54,647 nt of DNA, taken from contig JAJQFB010000045.1 of NCBI GenBank assembly GCA_021201395.1, positions 1 through 54,647 on the forward strand, read 5' to 3'. Position 1 is the stretch's first letter, and every line of letters starts with the position of its first letter. Made by a program: the position numbers and the translations under genes. This DNA is from Clostridiales bacterium (GTDB lineage: Bacteria > Bacillota > Clostridia > Lachnospirales > CAG-274). The notes beneath the pieces were generated by a model that made no database searches, was not told the DNA's origin, and saw nothing but the letters and a program-made list of their open reading frames with translations. Shown here one piece after another: positions 16,500 through 25,596 of this stretch.

Positions 16500-18125
16500 T
16501 TAATCACTTACAAGAGAAGCTATTTCCGCTTCTACGGAAGCTTCGTCATAATCGCCGTTAAGTGTCTGATAGATAATGGATCTCTGTCTTTCCGTTTCGC
16601 TCGCGTAAAGAGCAAGAGCATCATTTACGGACATCTTTTCGATAACGATATTTGAAAGAAGCTGCTGCTTAGATGTTTCAACATCGGGAAGCTGCTCGGC
16701 AACCGTAGAGTCCATAATCGGCAGCTCATAGAGAATAGAGTCTGCATCGAACATAGCAAGTGAGTTTGTAATTCTTTCGTCAATCTCGAAAGGATCGTCA
16801 AATTCGGTAATTGAAAGAGCAGCGTCAAAGAATGACTTCTCGAATTCTGTGTTTGAGTCAGCCATTGTGGGAAGAGCCGTAGCCTTTGTAATTGTACCGT
16901 CGGCAGCTCTTTCGTCAACAGTGTAGTGAACGTCTTCTACGCCATGAGTGAAAAGAAGCTGGCCTTCGCCGCCGTCATGTGAATAGAGAATGAAGTTTTC
17001 AAATACTTCTTCCGGATGCTGACAGAAGTTTGTAATAACATAAGCGATTGCGGGACGCTCAATGTAATATTCCTTTTCCATATCGAATGAGGGAAGCGGA
17101 ATCATTACGGCTGTGTCGTCTTTCTGCTGTAAGTTCTTGTCAAGAGTTCTGTTCCATGTACCTGCCCAGTAATTGAAGCAGCCGACGATACCGCTCTGGA
17201 ATTTATCACGGCAGGTTGATGTCTTGTTTGAAATAGCCTGAGGGTCGATTACGCCCAAATTCCAAGCCTCTTCGATTCTTAAGAGAGTGTCTTTCATTTT
17301 CTGAGTTAAAACGCCGTCTATATACATTCCCTTATCTTTATCATAGTGGATATCCGGGCGGGCATCCTGATAAAATTCTCTCAAGTAGATTTCATAAGGA
17401 GACTCTGTTGAGATAAGACCGGCAACCGTTAAAGGATATATCTGCTGTCCTGCATATTTTTCCTTAAAGGAAACGCCGTGTGCGTCCTCAACTTCGCTGT
17501 TTCCTATATCCTTAAATGCAACAAGCATTTCAAGGAACTCATCATAGTTTGTGGGCTCGTCGATTCCCAAAGCGTCCATCCAGTCCTTGCGGACATAGGT
17601 TATGGTTCCGTTTCCTCTTTGGTTGGGGAAGCCGTAGATACGCTGTGTAGCCTCGGGGTCGCTTGCCACATCGCCGTCTGTTCTCATACCTTCAATGTAT
17701 TTTTCCATTGCTATACCGGAAGCCTTAAGGTCTGAAGCTTCCCAGGCGTCTGTCATATCCCAGAGAACGCCCTCTGCCGCATATGACGGATAGTAAGTGG
17801 AGCCGAGCTCTATAACGTCGGCAGGTTCTTCAGCTGCAAATGTAATACCTACTTTTTCATAGTACTGATTGTGTTCGGGCTTTTCAATGGTAAGCTTAAT
17901 TCCCGTAAGCCTCTCATATTCGGCGCAGAACTCTGCATGACCGTTGTTCTCGGTTAAGATTGTGGTAGCCATAACGGAGATGCTCTCAGGCTCATCTGCA
18001 ACGCCGTCTCCGTCTGCATCAATAAGAGCAACGTCTTGTTTAGAACTGCCACAGGCTGAAAGACCCGAAACCGTTAACAAAGCAACCGCAATCGTTGCGG
18101 CCTTTGTTAAAATGTTCTTTTTCAT
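16500..18125 (-). CDS. Extracellular solute-binding lipoprotein (LplA-type, CUT1 importer)
   Basis: 541 aa. The signal peptide ends at the lipobox LSAC (Cys25), so it is anchored outside the membrane. The large two-lobe type-2 periplasmic-binding fold of the LplA/YtcQ group fits its length. Just after the anchor, residues 36-45 (DADGDGVADE) match a calcium-binding DxDxDG loop, an uncommon place for one and possibly a rigid Ca-dependent spacer. First gene of the operon with two permeases. It may be induced by a glycan through a YesMN or AraC-type regulator, but no such gene is in the window. Confidence 0.92.
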   Translation of the reverse strand: MKKNILTKAATIAVALLTVSGLSACGSSKQDVALIDADGDGVADEPESISVMATTILTENNGHAEFCAEYERLTGIKLTIEKPEHNQYYEKVGITFAAEEPADVIELGSTYYPSYAAEGVLWDMTDAWEASDLKASGIAMEKYIEGMRTDGDVASDPEATQRIYGFPNQRGNGTITYVRKDWMDALGIDEPTNYDEFLEMLVAFKDIGNSEVEDAHGVSFKEKYAGQQIYPLTVAGLISTESPYEIYLREFYQDARPDIHYDKDKGMYIDGVLTQKMKDTLLRIEEAWNLGVIDPQAISNKTSTCRDKFQSGIVGCFNYWAGTWNRTLDKNLQQKDDTAVMIPLPSFDMEKEYYIERPAIAYVITNFCQHPEEVFENFILYSHDGGEGQLLFTHGVEDVHYTVDERAADGTITKATALPTMADSNTEFEKSFFDAALSITEFDDPFEIDERITNSLAMFDADSILYELPIMDSTVAEQLPDVETSKQQLLSNIVIEKMSVNDALALYASETERQRSIIYQTLNGDYDEASVEAEIASLVSD

Positions 18126-18167
18126 ATAAATCCCCCTTTGTATAAATTAGGTAATTTTGTATAAAAC

Positions 18168-18240
18168 TATTGCACTGTGGAAAGTCGAAAGATAAATGTG
18201 CAATAATTAGTCTATTAATATAATACTCTTTTTTAGTCAA
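18168..18240 (-). promoter_or_regulatory. Candidate promoter and operator of the ABC-importer operon
   Basis: On minus, TTGACT (plus positions 18235-18240) is followed 17 nt later by a poor -10, TAATAG. Downstream is the 8-bp inverted repeat TATTGCAC/GTGCAATA (18168-18175 and 18198-18205, 22 nt apart), a plausible regulator site or leader hairpin. The rest of the 355-bp gap (18126-18480) holds only AT-rich DNA and the terminator of the next gene. Confidence 0.35.
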
Positions 18241-18373
18241 TTTGTAAAGGGATTTTTAAAACTTTTTTTAAATTTTTTTAAAAATTTATGAAAACCGCAT
18301 AATAAAGGGCAAAACTGAGCTTAAATTTTTTAATGTTTTGTGACTGCGAAAAAATCACCATACATTTTTTGCC

Positions 18374-18405
18374 AAAAAAACGGCAGACTGCTGTGCAATC
18401 TGCCC
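18374..18405 (-). terminator. Terminator after the DUF378 gene
   Basis: On minus, GGGCAGA / TCTGCCG form the stem around an 11-nt loop, followed by TTTTTTTGGC. Confidence 0.75.
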
Positions 18406-18480
18406 GAAAAACAATGGACGGCCATAGGGAGCTTTTTATAAATATGCAAATATTCCCATGAGAAAACCAAACATTGAACT

Positions 18481-18708
18481 TTAGTTTTGCTGTTCCATAA
18501 GGCGGCTTTCGCCTATACGGGAATACATTGTAAGTGCGTAAAGACCGCAGAGACCCACAAGACCGTAGATTATTCTGGAAATTACGGAGCTCATACCGCC
18601 GAAAAGAACAGCTATTAAGTCAAACTGGAAAAAGCCTATAAGCCCCCAGTTTACCGCTCCTATTATTATAACCGTCAGTGCCGCCATGTCATAAGGCTTA
18701 GTATTCAT
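18481..18708 (-). CDS. DUF378-family small membrane protein (YuzA-like)
   Basis: 75 aa with two membrane segments. The family pattern is clear: ALTVIIIGAVNWGLIGFFQFDLIAVLFG, then IIYGLVGLCGLYAL (quoted in parts: GAVNWGL and VGLCGLY are the conserved pieces). Such proteins are widespread in Firmicutes and have no established function. GGGAGGTA precedes the ATG. It is monocistronic with its own terminator. Confidence 0.85.
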   Translation of the reverse strand: MNTKPYDMAALTVIIIGAVNWGLIGFFQFDLIAVLFGGMSSVISRIIYGLVGLCGLYALTMYSRIGESRLMEQQN

Positions 18709-19062
18709 AGAAAAATACCTCCCGTCAAATTTATTTATCCCTTTATTAGACTGTCCCGAATAATTTTTTTATAAATAGAAATTTTCGGAAATATATTTTT
18801 ACTTACATAGTGTAAATATAATATGCCGCCCGGCGGTTTACCGCACACTCAACAAATGTTTATAACGGGTCTTTTGCCGATTTAAAGCTTTATAAATTCA
18901 GTTTGTATGCTTTTCCTATTCTTCATATATTTTGTTGTAACCGAATCGCTGAGGCTTGGCAGGGGCCGTCGGCCGTGCCGCAACGTGGCGTGGCCGGTGG
19001 CCCCGTCCCGCCCCCTTTGGTTCGGCTTTTATGACCTACGGGAATAAAAGACGAGCGTTTCA
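18709..19062. other. 354-bp intergenic region with a GC-rich island
   Basis: No gene is seen. The first 240 bp are AT-rich and would contain the minus-strand promoter of the DUF378 gene, which I could not pin down. Positions 18951-19025 are strikingly GC-rich compared with the flanks and hold a long hairpin, listed separately. A further inverted repeat CTTTTAT/ATAAAAG lies at 19026-19032 and 19044-19050. Confidence 0.6.
18962..19004 (+). ncRNA. GC-rich 19-bp hairpin, possible structured RNA
   Basis: GGGGCCGTCGGCCGTGCCG (18962-18980) pairs without interruption with 18986-19004 around a 5-nt loop. Fourteen pairs are Watson-Crick and five are G.U wobbles (68/98, 69/97, 75/91, 76/90, 80/86). The wobbles are only allowed in plus-strand RNA; on minus they would be C.A mismatches. 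There is no T tract after it, so it is not a standard terminator. Neither promoter nor family was recognised. Confidence 0.3.
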
Positions 19063-19945
19063 TTATTTCCTTTTGCCGACAAAAATATCCGCCTGTATAA
19101 AAAGCCCCGAAATTATCATAACAAGCCCTGCAAAGGCGTAAATACTTATTTCCTCATTGAGGATTATTTTTCCGAAAACAATGGCAAGAAAGGGTGTAAA
19201 ATAGACAATATTCGAAACCTTTGCCGTGTTTCCTCCCACAAGAGCCATACACCAGAACAAATAAGCAAAGGCGCTTGTGAAAACACCTATCCAGACTATG
19301 CCCAAAACCGTCAGAGCGGAGCTTACGGGAACAAATTCCCCTGAAAAAAGCAGTATTATCCCCGAGGCGGCGGCGGAAACCATATAGTAAACAGTCATTG
19401 CACAGTATTGGTTATAAACCTTTTTCTTATTAAGGGCGGAAAAAGCCCATAGCACAAAGCCGCCCCCAAACAGGCGAAAACTCCCTTTAAATTACTTAAA
19501 TCAAGAGAGGACAAATCTCCCCTTGTCGCTATAACCACAATACCCGAAAATGAAACTATAACCGCCGCAAGCTTCCTCAGTGTAAATTTTTCCTTTAAAA
19601 TAATACAGCAGAAAACCACGGTTGTTATAGGCCAAAGGTAATTTATTATACAGGCCTCTTGGGAGGACAAATTCGCTATTCCGTAGTTATACAGAGCCGT
19701 ATACAGGAAAATCCCCAAAAGGCCGAAAGAGATCAATGTTATTATATCCCTATACCCGTATTCTTTAAAATGTTTTATGTTCCCCGAAAAAATGTTACAA
19801 GCCCGAGAACAAAAGCGGCTGTAACCGAGAAAAAAAACAAAAGCTCCGTCTCCGGCAGGGCATTGTTAAAGAGCAGCTTGCTTACGGGGGAAAGTGTCCC
19901 CCAGAGTACAGCCGCCGTCAGTGCCAAAATAAATTCTTTCTTCAT
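19063..19945 (-). pseudogene. EamA/DMT-family transporter, two frameshifts
   Basis: A ten-segment drug/metabolite (EamA) permease split into three frames. The start is the ATG at 19945 behind GGAG: KKEFILALTAAVLWGTLSPVSK. After FVLGLVTFF the frame breaks at an A6 tract (19787-19792, plus strand). One more base restores SGNIKHFKEYGYRDIITLISFGLLG. A second break at an A5 tract (19440-19444) is also repaired by one base, restoring GLFSALNKKKVYNQY. The repaired protein would be 294 aa, the normal family size. Both are one-base contractions of homopolymers, so this is a recent pseudogene, a phase-variable gene or an assembly artefact. Substrate unknown. Confidence 0.85.
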
Positions 19946-19958
19946 AGTTTTATACTCC

Positions 19959-20001
19959 GAAAAACAGGGCTCTTGCGGATTTCTCCGGCAAAAGCCCCTG
20001 T
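19959..20001 (-). terminator. Terminator of metE
   Basis: On minus, ACAGGGGCTTTTGC pairs with GCAAGAGCCCTGT (one bulge), followed by TTTTTCGG. It lies 20 bp past the metE stop and makes metE monocistronic. Confidence 0.85.
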
Positions 20002-20020
20002 CAGCTTAATTTATCGGTAA

Positions 20021-22294
20021 TTATTTATATTCTTCTCTTAATTCTTTTGCGGCGGCAACAAGATTTTCAAGGCTGGGCTTTGTTTCCTCCGTGCCTCTTG
20101 TCTTAAGGCCGCAGTCGGGATTAACCCAAAGCTTTGAAACGGGAATCTTAGCCGTCATATTGTTAAGAGCCGATTTAATTTCTTCCTTAGAGGGTATACG
20201 GGGCGAATGAATGTCATAAACGCCGGGGCCTACCTCCGTGCGGAAGTTATTTTCTTTGAGTGAATCAAGAATCTGAAGATCGGAGCGTGAAGCCTCAAAG
20301 GTTATAACGTCGGCGTCCATATTGTCGATTGCCTTTATAATATCCGTAAATTCACTGTAGCACATATGTGTATGAATCTGCGTTTCCGCCTTGACACCGC
20401 TGTGAACAAGCCTGAACGCCGGTATAGCCCAGTCAAGGTAGTCGCTGTCCCAGTCTGTGCGTCTTAAGGGAAGCTTTTCTCTTAAAGCGGCCTCGTCTAC
20501 CTGAATAACCTTTATGCCGTTGGCCTCAAGGTCTAAAACCTCGTCGCGAATGGCAAAGGCAATCTGATAAGCACATTCCTTAAGGGAAATATCCTCTCTG
20601 AGGAAAGACCAGTTAAGTATGGTAACGGGTCCCGTAAGCATACCCTTCATAATATGGTTTGTAAGACTCTGGGCATAAACCGACCACTCAACCGTAATAG
20701 AACTTTCTCTTGATACATCGCCCCAAACAACGGGAGGCTTAACACAGCGTGTTCCGTAGGACTGAACCCAAGCCTTTTCCGTAAAAATGAAGCCCTTAAG
20801 CTTTTCGCCAAAATATTCAACCATGTCGTTTCTTTCATATTCGCCGTGAACGAGAACGTCAAGGCCGATTTCCTCCTGAAGCTCAATACATTCCTTAATT
20901 TTATTCTTATTAAAGGCTTTATATTCTTCCTCTGTAATATTGCCCTTTCTTAAGGCTGTTCTGTTTGCTCTTACGTCAGAGGTCTGAGGGAAAGAGCCTA
21001 TTGTTGTTGTGGGGAAAAGAGGCAGCTTAAAACGCTCTTTCTGTACCTTTTCTCTTTCTTCAAAGGCCGGCAGACGTGTAAAGTCAGCTTCCTTAACAGA
21101 AGCAACTCTTTCCTGAACCGCCTTGTCCGAAGCCTTTCTGTCCTCGTTAAATACGGCGGTGTTTTTCTTATATTCCTCTGTTTCTTTGGGAGAAGCCGCC
21201 GAAAGAATATTCTTAAGTTCCTTAAGTTCGCCTAATTTTTCCTCCGCAAAGGCAAAATGCTTTGTATATTCCTCTGAAAGCTTGGTTTCGTTCTTAAGGG
21301 TATAGGGAACGTGAAGAAGTGAGCAGGAGGTATTTAAAACTATTTCTCCGCAGACGGGCTTAATCTGTGAAATTATGTCCGCTGTTTTTGCATAGCTGTT
21401 TCTCCAGATGTTCTTTCCGTTTACAACTCCGGCAAAGAGAACCTTGTCCTTGGGGAAGCCCTTTTCCTTTACGAGGGAAAGCGTCTTTTTGCCCTCAACA
21501 AAGTCAAGGCCTATGCCGTCAAAATCAAGAGCCGTTACATCGTCATAGCAGTCTCTTATGTCGCCGAAATATGTTTGAAGAAGAAGCTTAACGCCGCTCT
21601 TTGCGCCTAAAATAATCTTATAAAGGTCTTTGAAAAGGGCGATGTCATCTGCCGTTAAATCCTTAACAAGACAGGGCTCCGCAAAGCTTATCCACTCTGC
21701 TCCCAAACAGGCAAGCTTCTTAACAGCTTCCGTATAGGCCTCAGCCGCCGCTTCCGCAAAGTCCTTTTCCGTCTTTTTGCCTATATATCTCGTAAGCTTA
21801 AGAAGCGTAAAGGGGCCTATTAAAGCCGGAACCGTTGTTATGCCTTCGTTTTTGGCTTCGGCAAATTCCTCAAAGGGCTTTGTTCCTACAAGTTTAACTT
21901 CTGTATCGTCGCTTATCTCCGGAACCATATAGTGGTAGTTTGTATTAAACCACTTTTTCATAGCCAAAGCCTTAACATTTCCCTTTTCGCCCTGATAGCC
22001 TCTTGCCATAGCAAAATATGTGTCAAGCTCGGAAAGCTTTAGTTCTCTGTAGCGGTCGGGAATTATGTTTAAAAGAACCGCCGCATCAAGGAGATTGTCA
22101 TAGTATGAAAAATCGTTTGAGGGTATGAAATCAATCTCGTTTGCCGTCTGTATGCTTAAATTAGCCGCTCTTAAATCTGCGGCTGTTTCGTTAAGCTCGC
22201 CGGCCGAAACAGTGCCTTTAAAATATTTTTCCGATGCAAATTTTAATTCTCTTAAGGAGCCTACTCTCGGGTAGCCTATTATTGATGTTTTCAT
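20021..22294 (-). CDS. metE: Cobalamin-independent methionine synthase MetE
   Basis: 757 aa, full length. It transfers the methyl group from methyltetrahydropteroyl-triglutamate to homocysteine without B12. The N-terminal barrel begins [18 protein letters not shown]. The catalytic C-terminal barrel shows [12 protein letters not shown], the zinc ligands His and Cys in THMCYSEF, Glu in ITFEASRSD and Cys in [10 protein letters not shown]. Alone between its own promoter and terminator. No SAM riboswitch, T-box or cobalamin riboswitch is recognisable in the roughly 290-bp upstream gap, so control is not evident. Start ATG after AAAGGAT. Confidence 0.97.
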   Translation of the reverse strand: MKTSIIGYPRVGSLRELKFASEKYFKGTVSAGELNETAADLRAANLSIQTANEIDFIPSNDFSYYDNLLDAAVLLNIIPDRYRELKLSELDTYFAMARGYQGEKGNVKALAMKKWFNTNYHYMVPEISDDTEVKLVGTKPFEEFAEAKNEGITTVPALIGPFTLLKLTRYIGKKTEKDFAEAAAEAYTEAVKKLACLGAEWISFAEPCLVKDLTADDIALFKDLYKIILGAKSGVKLLLQTYFGDIRDCYDDVTALDFDGIGLDFVEGKKTLSLVKEKGFPKDKVLFAGVVNGKNIWRNSYAKTADIISQIKPVCGEIVLNTSCSLLHVPYTLKNETKLSEEYTKHFAFAEEKLGELKELKNILSAASPKETEEYKKNTAVFNEDRKASDKAVQERVASVKEADFTRLPAFEEREKVQKERFKLPLFPTTTIGSFPQTSDVRANRTALRKGNITEEEYKAFNKNKIKECIELQEEIGLDVLVHGEYERNDMVEYFGEKLKGFIFTEKAWVQSYGTRCVKPPVVWGDVSRESSITVEWSVYAQSLTNHIMKGMLTGPVTILNWSFLREDISLKECAYQIAFAIRDEVLDLEANGIKVIQVDEAALREKLPLRRTDWDSDYLDWAIPAFRLVHSGVKAETQIHTHMCYSEFTDIIKAIDNMDADVITFEASRSDLQILDSLKENNFRTEVGPGVYDIHSPRIPSKEEIKSALNNMTAKIPVSKLWVNPDCGLKTRGTEETKPSLENLVAAAKELREEYK

Positions 22295-22323
22295 TTTTAT
22301 CTTTATCCTTTCTGAAATAGAAT

Positions 22324-22352
22324 ACTATATTAATACCGATTATTAAAATCAA
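22324..22352 (-). promoter_or_regulatory. Candidate promoter of metE
   Basis: On minus, TTGATT (plus 22347-22352), 17-nt spacer, TATAGT (plus 22324-22329), about 30 bp before the start codon, leaving a very short leader. Confidence 0.5.
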
Positions 22353-22515
22353 AAATAAGTATACCAGTAAAATAGGAATATGTAAAATACCAAAAAATAA
22401 TGGTTCGATATAGCTTTTGACTATAACAAATACATTCCCGCAATTTTCGTCTTGTGATAATATCAGCTTTTCAAACAAAACAATTCAAAAACAAAACCGA
22501 TTTTTAAGAATTATC

Positions 22516-22544
22516 TTGAAAATAACAGCAGAATTTATTATAAT
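22516..22544 (+). promoter_or_regulatory. Consensus promoter of the DUF4250-nitrilase operon
   Basis: TTGAAA (22516-22521), exactly 17 nt, TATAAT (22539-22544). The DUF4250 start codon is 45 bp downstream. Confidence 0.75.
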
Positions 22545-22588
22545 TATATTAATTCTATTTTAATCAGCAACAAAGGAGTTGGAGTAAA

Positions 22589-22762
22589 ATGCTGCCGAAA
22601 GACCCGGTTATGCTTTTAAGCTTTGTAAACACCAAATTAAGAGATGAATGTCCATCACTTGAGGAGTTTGCCTATGACTACGGCATAAGACCCGAAGAAA
22701 TCAGGGCTTCTCTCAGGGCTATAGATTATGAATATGACGAAGACTTGAATAAATTTATATGA
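22589..22762 (+). CDS. DUF4250-family small protein
   Basis: 57 aa: begins MLPKDPVMLLSFVNTKLRDE and ends IDYEYDEDLNKFI, which matches DUF4250 proteins of Clostridia. Two predicted helices are joined by a loop; no catalytic motif and no known function. AAAGGAG lies upstream (22573-22579) with an unusually wide ten-plus-base gap that includes a second GGAG. First gene of a four-gene operon under a near-consensus promoter. Confidence 0.82.
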   Translation: MLPKDPVMLLSFVNTKLRDECPSLEEFAYDYGIRPEEIRASLRAIDYEYDEDLNKFI

Positions 22763-22798
22763 TTTAATACAATTATGTGATTGCGGAGGAGAAATAAA

Positions 22799-23359
22799 AT
22801 GGAAATGACTGTATACAGAGGCAGACCCGAAAACACGGAAGGCAGACTCTTAAAGGAAATTAAAGCCTATAACCTTCTCGATAGCTTAGGTATAGATTAT
22901 GTAAGAATCGACCATCAGCCCACGGCTACAATAGAGGCCTGCTTCGAGGTTGAAAAGCTTTTGGGAACGAAAATTTGCAAAAATCTTTTTCTGACAACCG
23001 CCAATAAAACCCACTTTTACCTTTATTTTGTTCAGGGCGATAAGAAATTTAAAACCGCCTATGTTTCAAAACAAGCCGGCTGTTCAAGGCTTTCCTTTGC
23101 AGCGGAGGATTATCTCGAAAAATTTCTTGACTTAACCCCCGGTTCAGTAACGGTTTTAGGGCTTATGAATGACAGGGAAAACAATGTCAGGCTTTTAATA
23201 GACGAGGACATTTTAAAACAGGAGTATGTAGGTATGCACCCCTGTATAAATACCTCAAGCATAAAGCTTAAAACAGAGGATTTAATTAAGAAGCTTCTTC
23301 CGGCTATGGGTCACGATTATACGGTTATAAAGGCTGTAAAATCAAACAAGGAGGTATAA
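22799..23359 (+). CDS. ProX/YbaK-family aminoacyl-tRNA(Pro) deacylase
   Basis: 186 aa. Resembles the PrdX/ProXp editing enzymes that hydrolyse mischarged Ala- or Cys-tRNA(Pro). Visible: an N-terminal helix, then YVRIDHQPTATIEACFEVEKLLGTKICKNLF (in parts HQPTATIEAC and KNLFL), KTAYVSKQAG, and VTVLGLMND with the family's GMHPCINTSS end segment. The ATG at 22799 follows GCGGAGGAG directly; an in-frame TTG at 22781 sits in front of that site and is rejected. The HAD gene follows after 3 bp. Housekeeping quality control is likely; the exact tRNA error is not determined. Confidence 0.85.
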   Translation: MEMTVYRGRPENTEGRLLKEIKAYNLLDSLGIDYVRIDHQPTATIEACFEVEKLLGTKICKNLFLTTANKTHFYLYFVQGDKKFKTAYVSKQAGCSRLSFAAEDYLEKFLDLTPGSVTVLGLMNDRENNVRLLIDEDILKQEYVGMHPCINTSSIKLKTEDLIKKLLPAMGHDYTVIKAVKSNKEV

Positions 23360-23362
23360 ACG

Positions 23363-24184
23363 GTGGATTACAAATTGGTTGTGTGCGACTGTGACAATAC
23401 GCTTATAGACGGCAGGGGCTATATTCCCAAAGACAACATAAGAGCTATAAGAAAAATAATGGAAAAAGGCGTCAAATTTGTAATAGCAACCGGCAGAAAC
23501 GACCTCCTTGTTCTGGACTATGCAAATGAAATAGGGGGAGACATAACCCTTATAGGCTGCAACGGAGCCACCATAAGAAACATAAACAAGGGCATTACAT
23601 ACAGAAACGAGCCTATACCCAAAGACAGCCTAAAGAAAATATTTGACTGCCTTGACAAAAATGAGTTTGGCTTTAAGGCCTATACAATAGATAAAAGCTT
23701 TGTAAGAGGGCTTGATTTGGGAAACAAAATAAGGAAGCTTACGGGAAGCTATTATGAAAATGTAAAGGATTTTGAAGTTACTCCCATAAAATACGGCGAA
23801 GAAATTATAAACGAGGGTGTTTTAAAGGTTGTGGCAATAGACAAAAAAGAGGAGCTTTTGAAAATACAGAATGCTCTTAGGGGTACAAGGGGTATAAACG
23901 TTGTATTTTCCGCCGAGGTCTGTCTGGATATGATTTCCGAAAAAGCCTCAAAGGGTTCTGCAATGCTTAAGCTTGCGGAAGAATTAGGCATAAGCCCCTC
24001 GGAGATTGCGGCTTTCGGCGACAGCGAAAACGATTTGTCTATGCTTACGGGCGCAGGACTTTCGGTCTGTATGGAAAACGGAACGGAGGAAGTAAAAAAG
24101 CACTGCAAGATGATAACAAAAACAAACAACGAAGCCGGAGTGGCCATAGCCCTCGACAAAATTTTCGGGCTTAATATGTATTGA
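23363..24184 (+). CDS. HAD-family Cof-type phosphatase
   Basis: 273 aa. HAD motif I is CDCDNT (nucleophile Asp9, acid Asp11), motif II is IATGRN, and the acidic motif IV is FGDSENDLSML. The C2-type cap inserted between motifs II and III marks the Cof subfamily, which dephosphorylates sugar phosphates, FMN or pyridoxal phosphate. The start is GTG at 23363 with AAGGAGGT seven bases upstream. It lies between the ProX-like and nitrilase genes in one operon; substrate unknown. Confidence 0.9.
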   Translation: MDYKLVVCDCDNTLIDGRGYIPKDNIRAIRKIMEKGVKFVIATGRNDLLVLDYANEIGGDITLIGCNGATIRNINKGITYRNEPIPKDSLKKIFDCLDKNEFGFKAYTIDKSFVRGLDLGNKIRKLTGSYYENVKDFEVTPIKYGEEIINEGVLKVVAIDKKEELLKIQNALRGTRGINVVFSAEVCLDMISEKASKGSAMLKLAEELGISPSEIAAFGDSENDLSMLTGAGLSVCMENGTEEVKKHCKMITKTNNEAGVAIALDKIFGLNMY

Positions 24185-24193
24185 GGTGATAAT

Positions 24194-24982
24194 ATGAAGC
24201 TTGCCCTTTGTCAAACAGACATAATTTGGGAAAATAAGGAAGATAACCTAAAAGCCGCAGAGGTTTTTATAAAGGAAGCCGCCGAAAATGAAAGTGATTT
24301 TATCGTTTTTCCCGAAATGAGCTTTACGGGCTTTACGGTAAACGTTGAAAAATGCGGAGAGGCTTTTGAAAGCTCCGAAACTCTGAACAGCGTTATGGCT
24401 ATGGCGGCGGAGAATAAAATCGCCGTTGGCTTCGGTATGATTGTAAGAGAAGAGGGCAAAAACCTAAACCGTTTTGTGATTGTTGATGGCAAGGGTGAAC
24501 TTTTGGGCTTTTACGATAAAATACACCCCTTTTCTTACAGCCCCGAGGGTCGGTTTTTCACAGGCGGCGAAAGGCTTTTAACCTTAAAAATAGGAGACTG
24601 CCGCCTTTCCTGCTTTGTATGCTATGACCTGCGTTTTCCCGAAATTTTTACTGCCGCCGGGGACGGAAGCGACCTTTTTGTTGTTATTGCAAACTGGCCC
24701 GCAAGCCGCATAAGCCAGTGGAGCGCTCTGCTCAGAGCAAGAGCAATAGAAAATCAGTGTTGCATTGCCGGAGTAAACAGAACAGGAGAGGGAGACAGCA
24801 TAGTCTACAACGGCAAAACCGCCGCCTTTGACTGTTACGGAAACCTTTTGGCCGAAAGAGATTCGGCACCCGGCATAACCTACTGTGAAATTATCCCCGA
24901 TAACGTAAGCTATTACAGAAATAAATTCAGAATGCGTCCCGACAGGCGGACGGAGCTTTATTCACGGCTTTTTAAAGCGTAA
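24194..24982 (+). CDS. Nitrilase-superfamily amidohydrolase (omega-amidase-like)
   Basis: 262 aa carbon-nitrogen hydrolase. The Glu-Lys-Cys triad is visible: Glu41 in VFPEMSF, Lys109 in FYDKIHPF, Cys143 in CFVCYDLRFPE. The segment YDLRFPEIF followed by ANWPASRISQW fits the Nit2/YafV omega-amidase branch, which removes toxic alpha-ketoglutaramate-type amides. That assignment is by resemblance only. The start ATG is preceded by GAGGTGAT. Last gene of the operon; a bidirectional terminator follows. Confidence 0.9.
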   Translation: MKLALCQTDIIWENKEDNLKAAEVFIKEAAENESDFIVFPEMSFTGFTVNVEKCGEAFESSETLNSVMAMAAENKIAVGFGMIVREEGKNLNRFVIVDGKGELLGFYDKIHPFSYSPEGRFFTGGERLLTLKIGDCRLSCFVCYDLRFPEIFTAAGDGSDLFVVIANWPASRISQWSALLRARAIENQCCIAGVNRTGEGDSIVYNGKTAAFDCYGNLLAERDSAPGITYCEIIPDNVSYYRNKFRMRPDRRTELYSRLFKA

Positions 24983-24984
24983 GC

Positions 24985-25016
24985 AAAAGGGGCGGAAGCA
25001 AACTCCGCCCTTTTTT
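24985..25016. terminator. Bidirectional terminator
   Basis: AAAAGGGGCGGA / TCCGCCCTTTTTT stem-loop between convergent genes. The plus-strand T run is the better one; on minus it would act on the HD-domain gene's own end only weakly. Confidence 0.85.
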
Positions 25017-25596
25017 ATTTTTCGAGCCAGCCTTTTTCAACGGCTTCGTTTATAATTTTAAGGTAATAGTTTACAATATTTTTATGTCCTTTCATTACCT
25101 TTTCTTTTCCCTTTTCGAGAACCTGACGGCAGTTTACACCGTGTTCCTGCCACGCACTTCCCTCGGACAAATAATTAAGTATAACGGGCTGAAACCTGTC
25201 CATAATGTTTGCAAAACGTGACTCCCTTGACTTGTTTTCTTCAAATTCAAGCCACAGCCCCTTAAGCTTCGCTCCCTGTTCTCCCAAAGGGGAAAATATC
25301 CTTTCCGCCGCCGCAAGCTCCCTTTCCTCTCTGTCTTTGTTTGCCTCTGTGTCGTATAAATAGGTGTCCCCGGCATAGATTTCAACCATATCGTGTATAA
25401 GAAGCATTTTAAGACACTTTAAAATATCCGTTCCCTCCTCCGCATACTCCGAAAGAACAACGGCATAAAGACACAAGGACCATGAATGTTCCACGTCGTT
25501 TTCTTTTCTGCCGAAAGGCAGGGGCGACTGACGCACAATATTTTTAAGCTTTTCCGCCTCTGTTAAAAAATTCATCTGTTTTTCAAATTTATCCAA
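25015..25596 (-). CDS. HD-domain hydrolase (YfbR-like)
   Basis: 193 aa. Metal-binding HD-superfamily signature: His in VEHSWSLC, the His-Asp pair in LLIHDMVEIYAGDT, and a distal Asp in NIMDRFQPV. The HD_3 subgroup contains 5'-deoxynucleotidases of the YfbR type, which feed nucleotide salvage; exact substrate not shown. It starts at TTG 25596 after GGAGGGG. It stands alone, convergent with the nitrilase operon and divergent from the L,D-transpeptidase gene. Confidence 0.85.
   Translation of the reverse strand: MDKFEKQMNFLTEAEKLKNIVRQSPLPFGRKENDVEHSWSLCLYAVVLSEYAEEGTDILKCLKMLLIHDMVEIYAGDTYLYDTEANKDREERELAAAERIFSPLGEQGAKLKGLWLEFEENKSRESRFANIMDRFQPVILNYLSEGSAWQEHGVNCRQVLEKGKEKVMKGHKNIVNYYLKIINEAVEKGWLEK

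Noticed and set aside
22218-22478. Possible small membrane protein on minus overlapping the metE start
   Set aside because: It begins with TTG without a ribosome-binding site and overlaps metE; the hydrophobic look is expected from AT-rich DNA.
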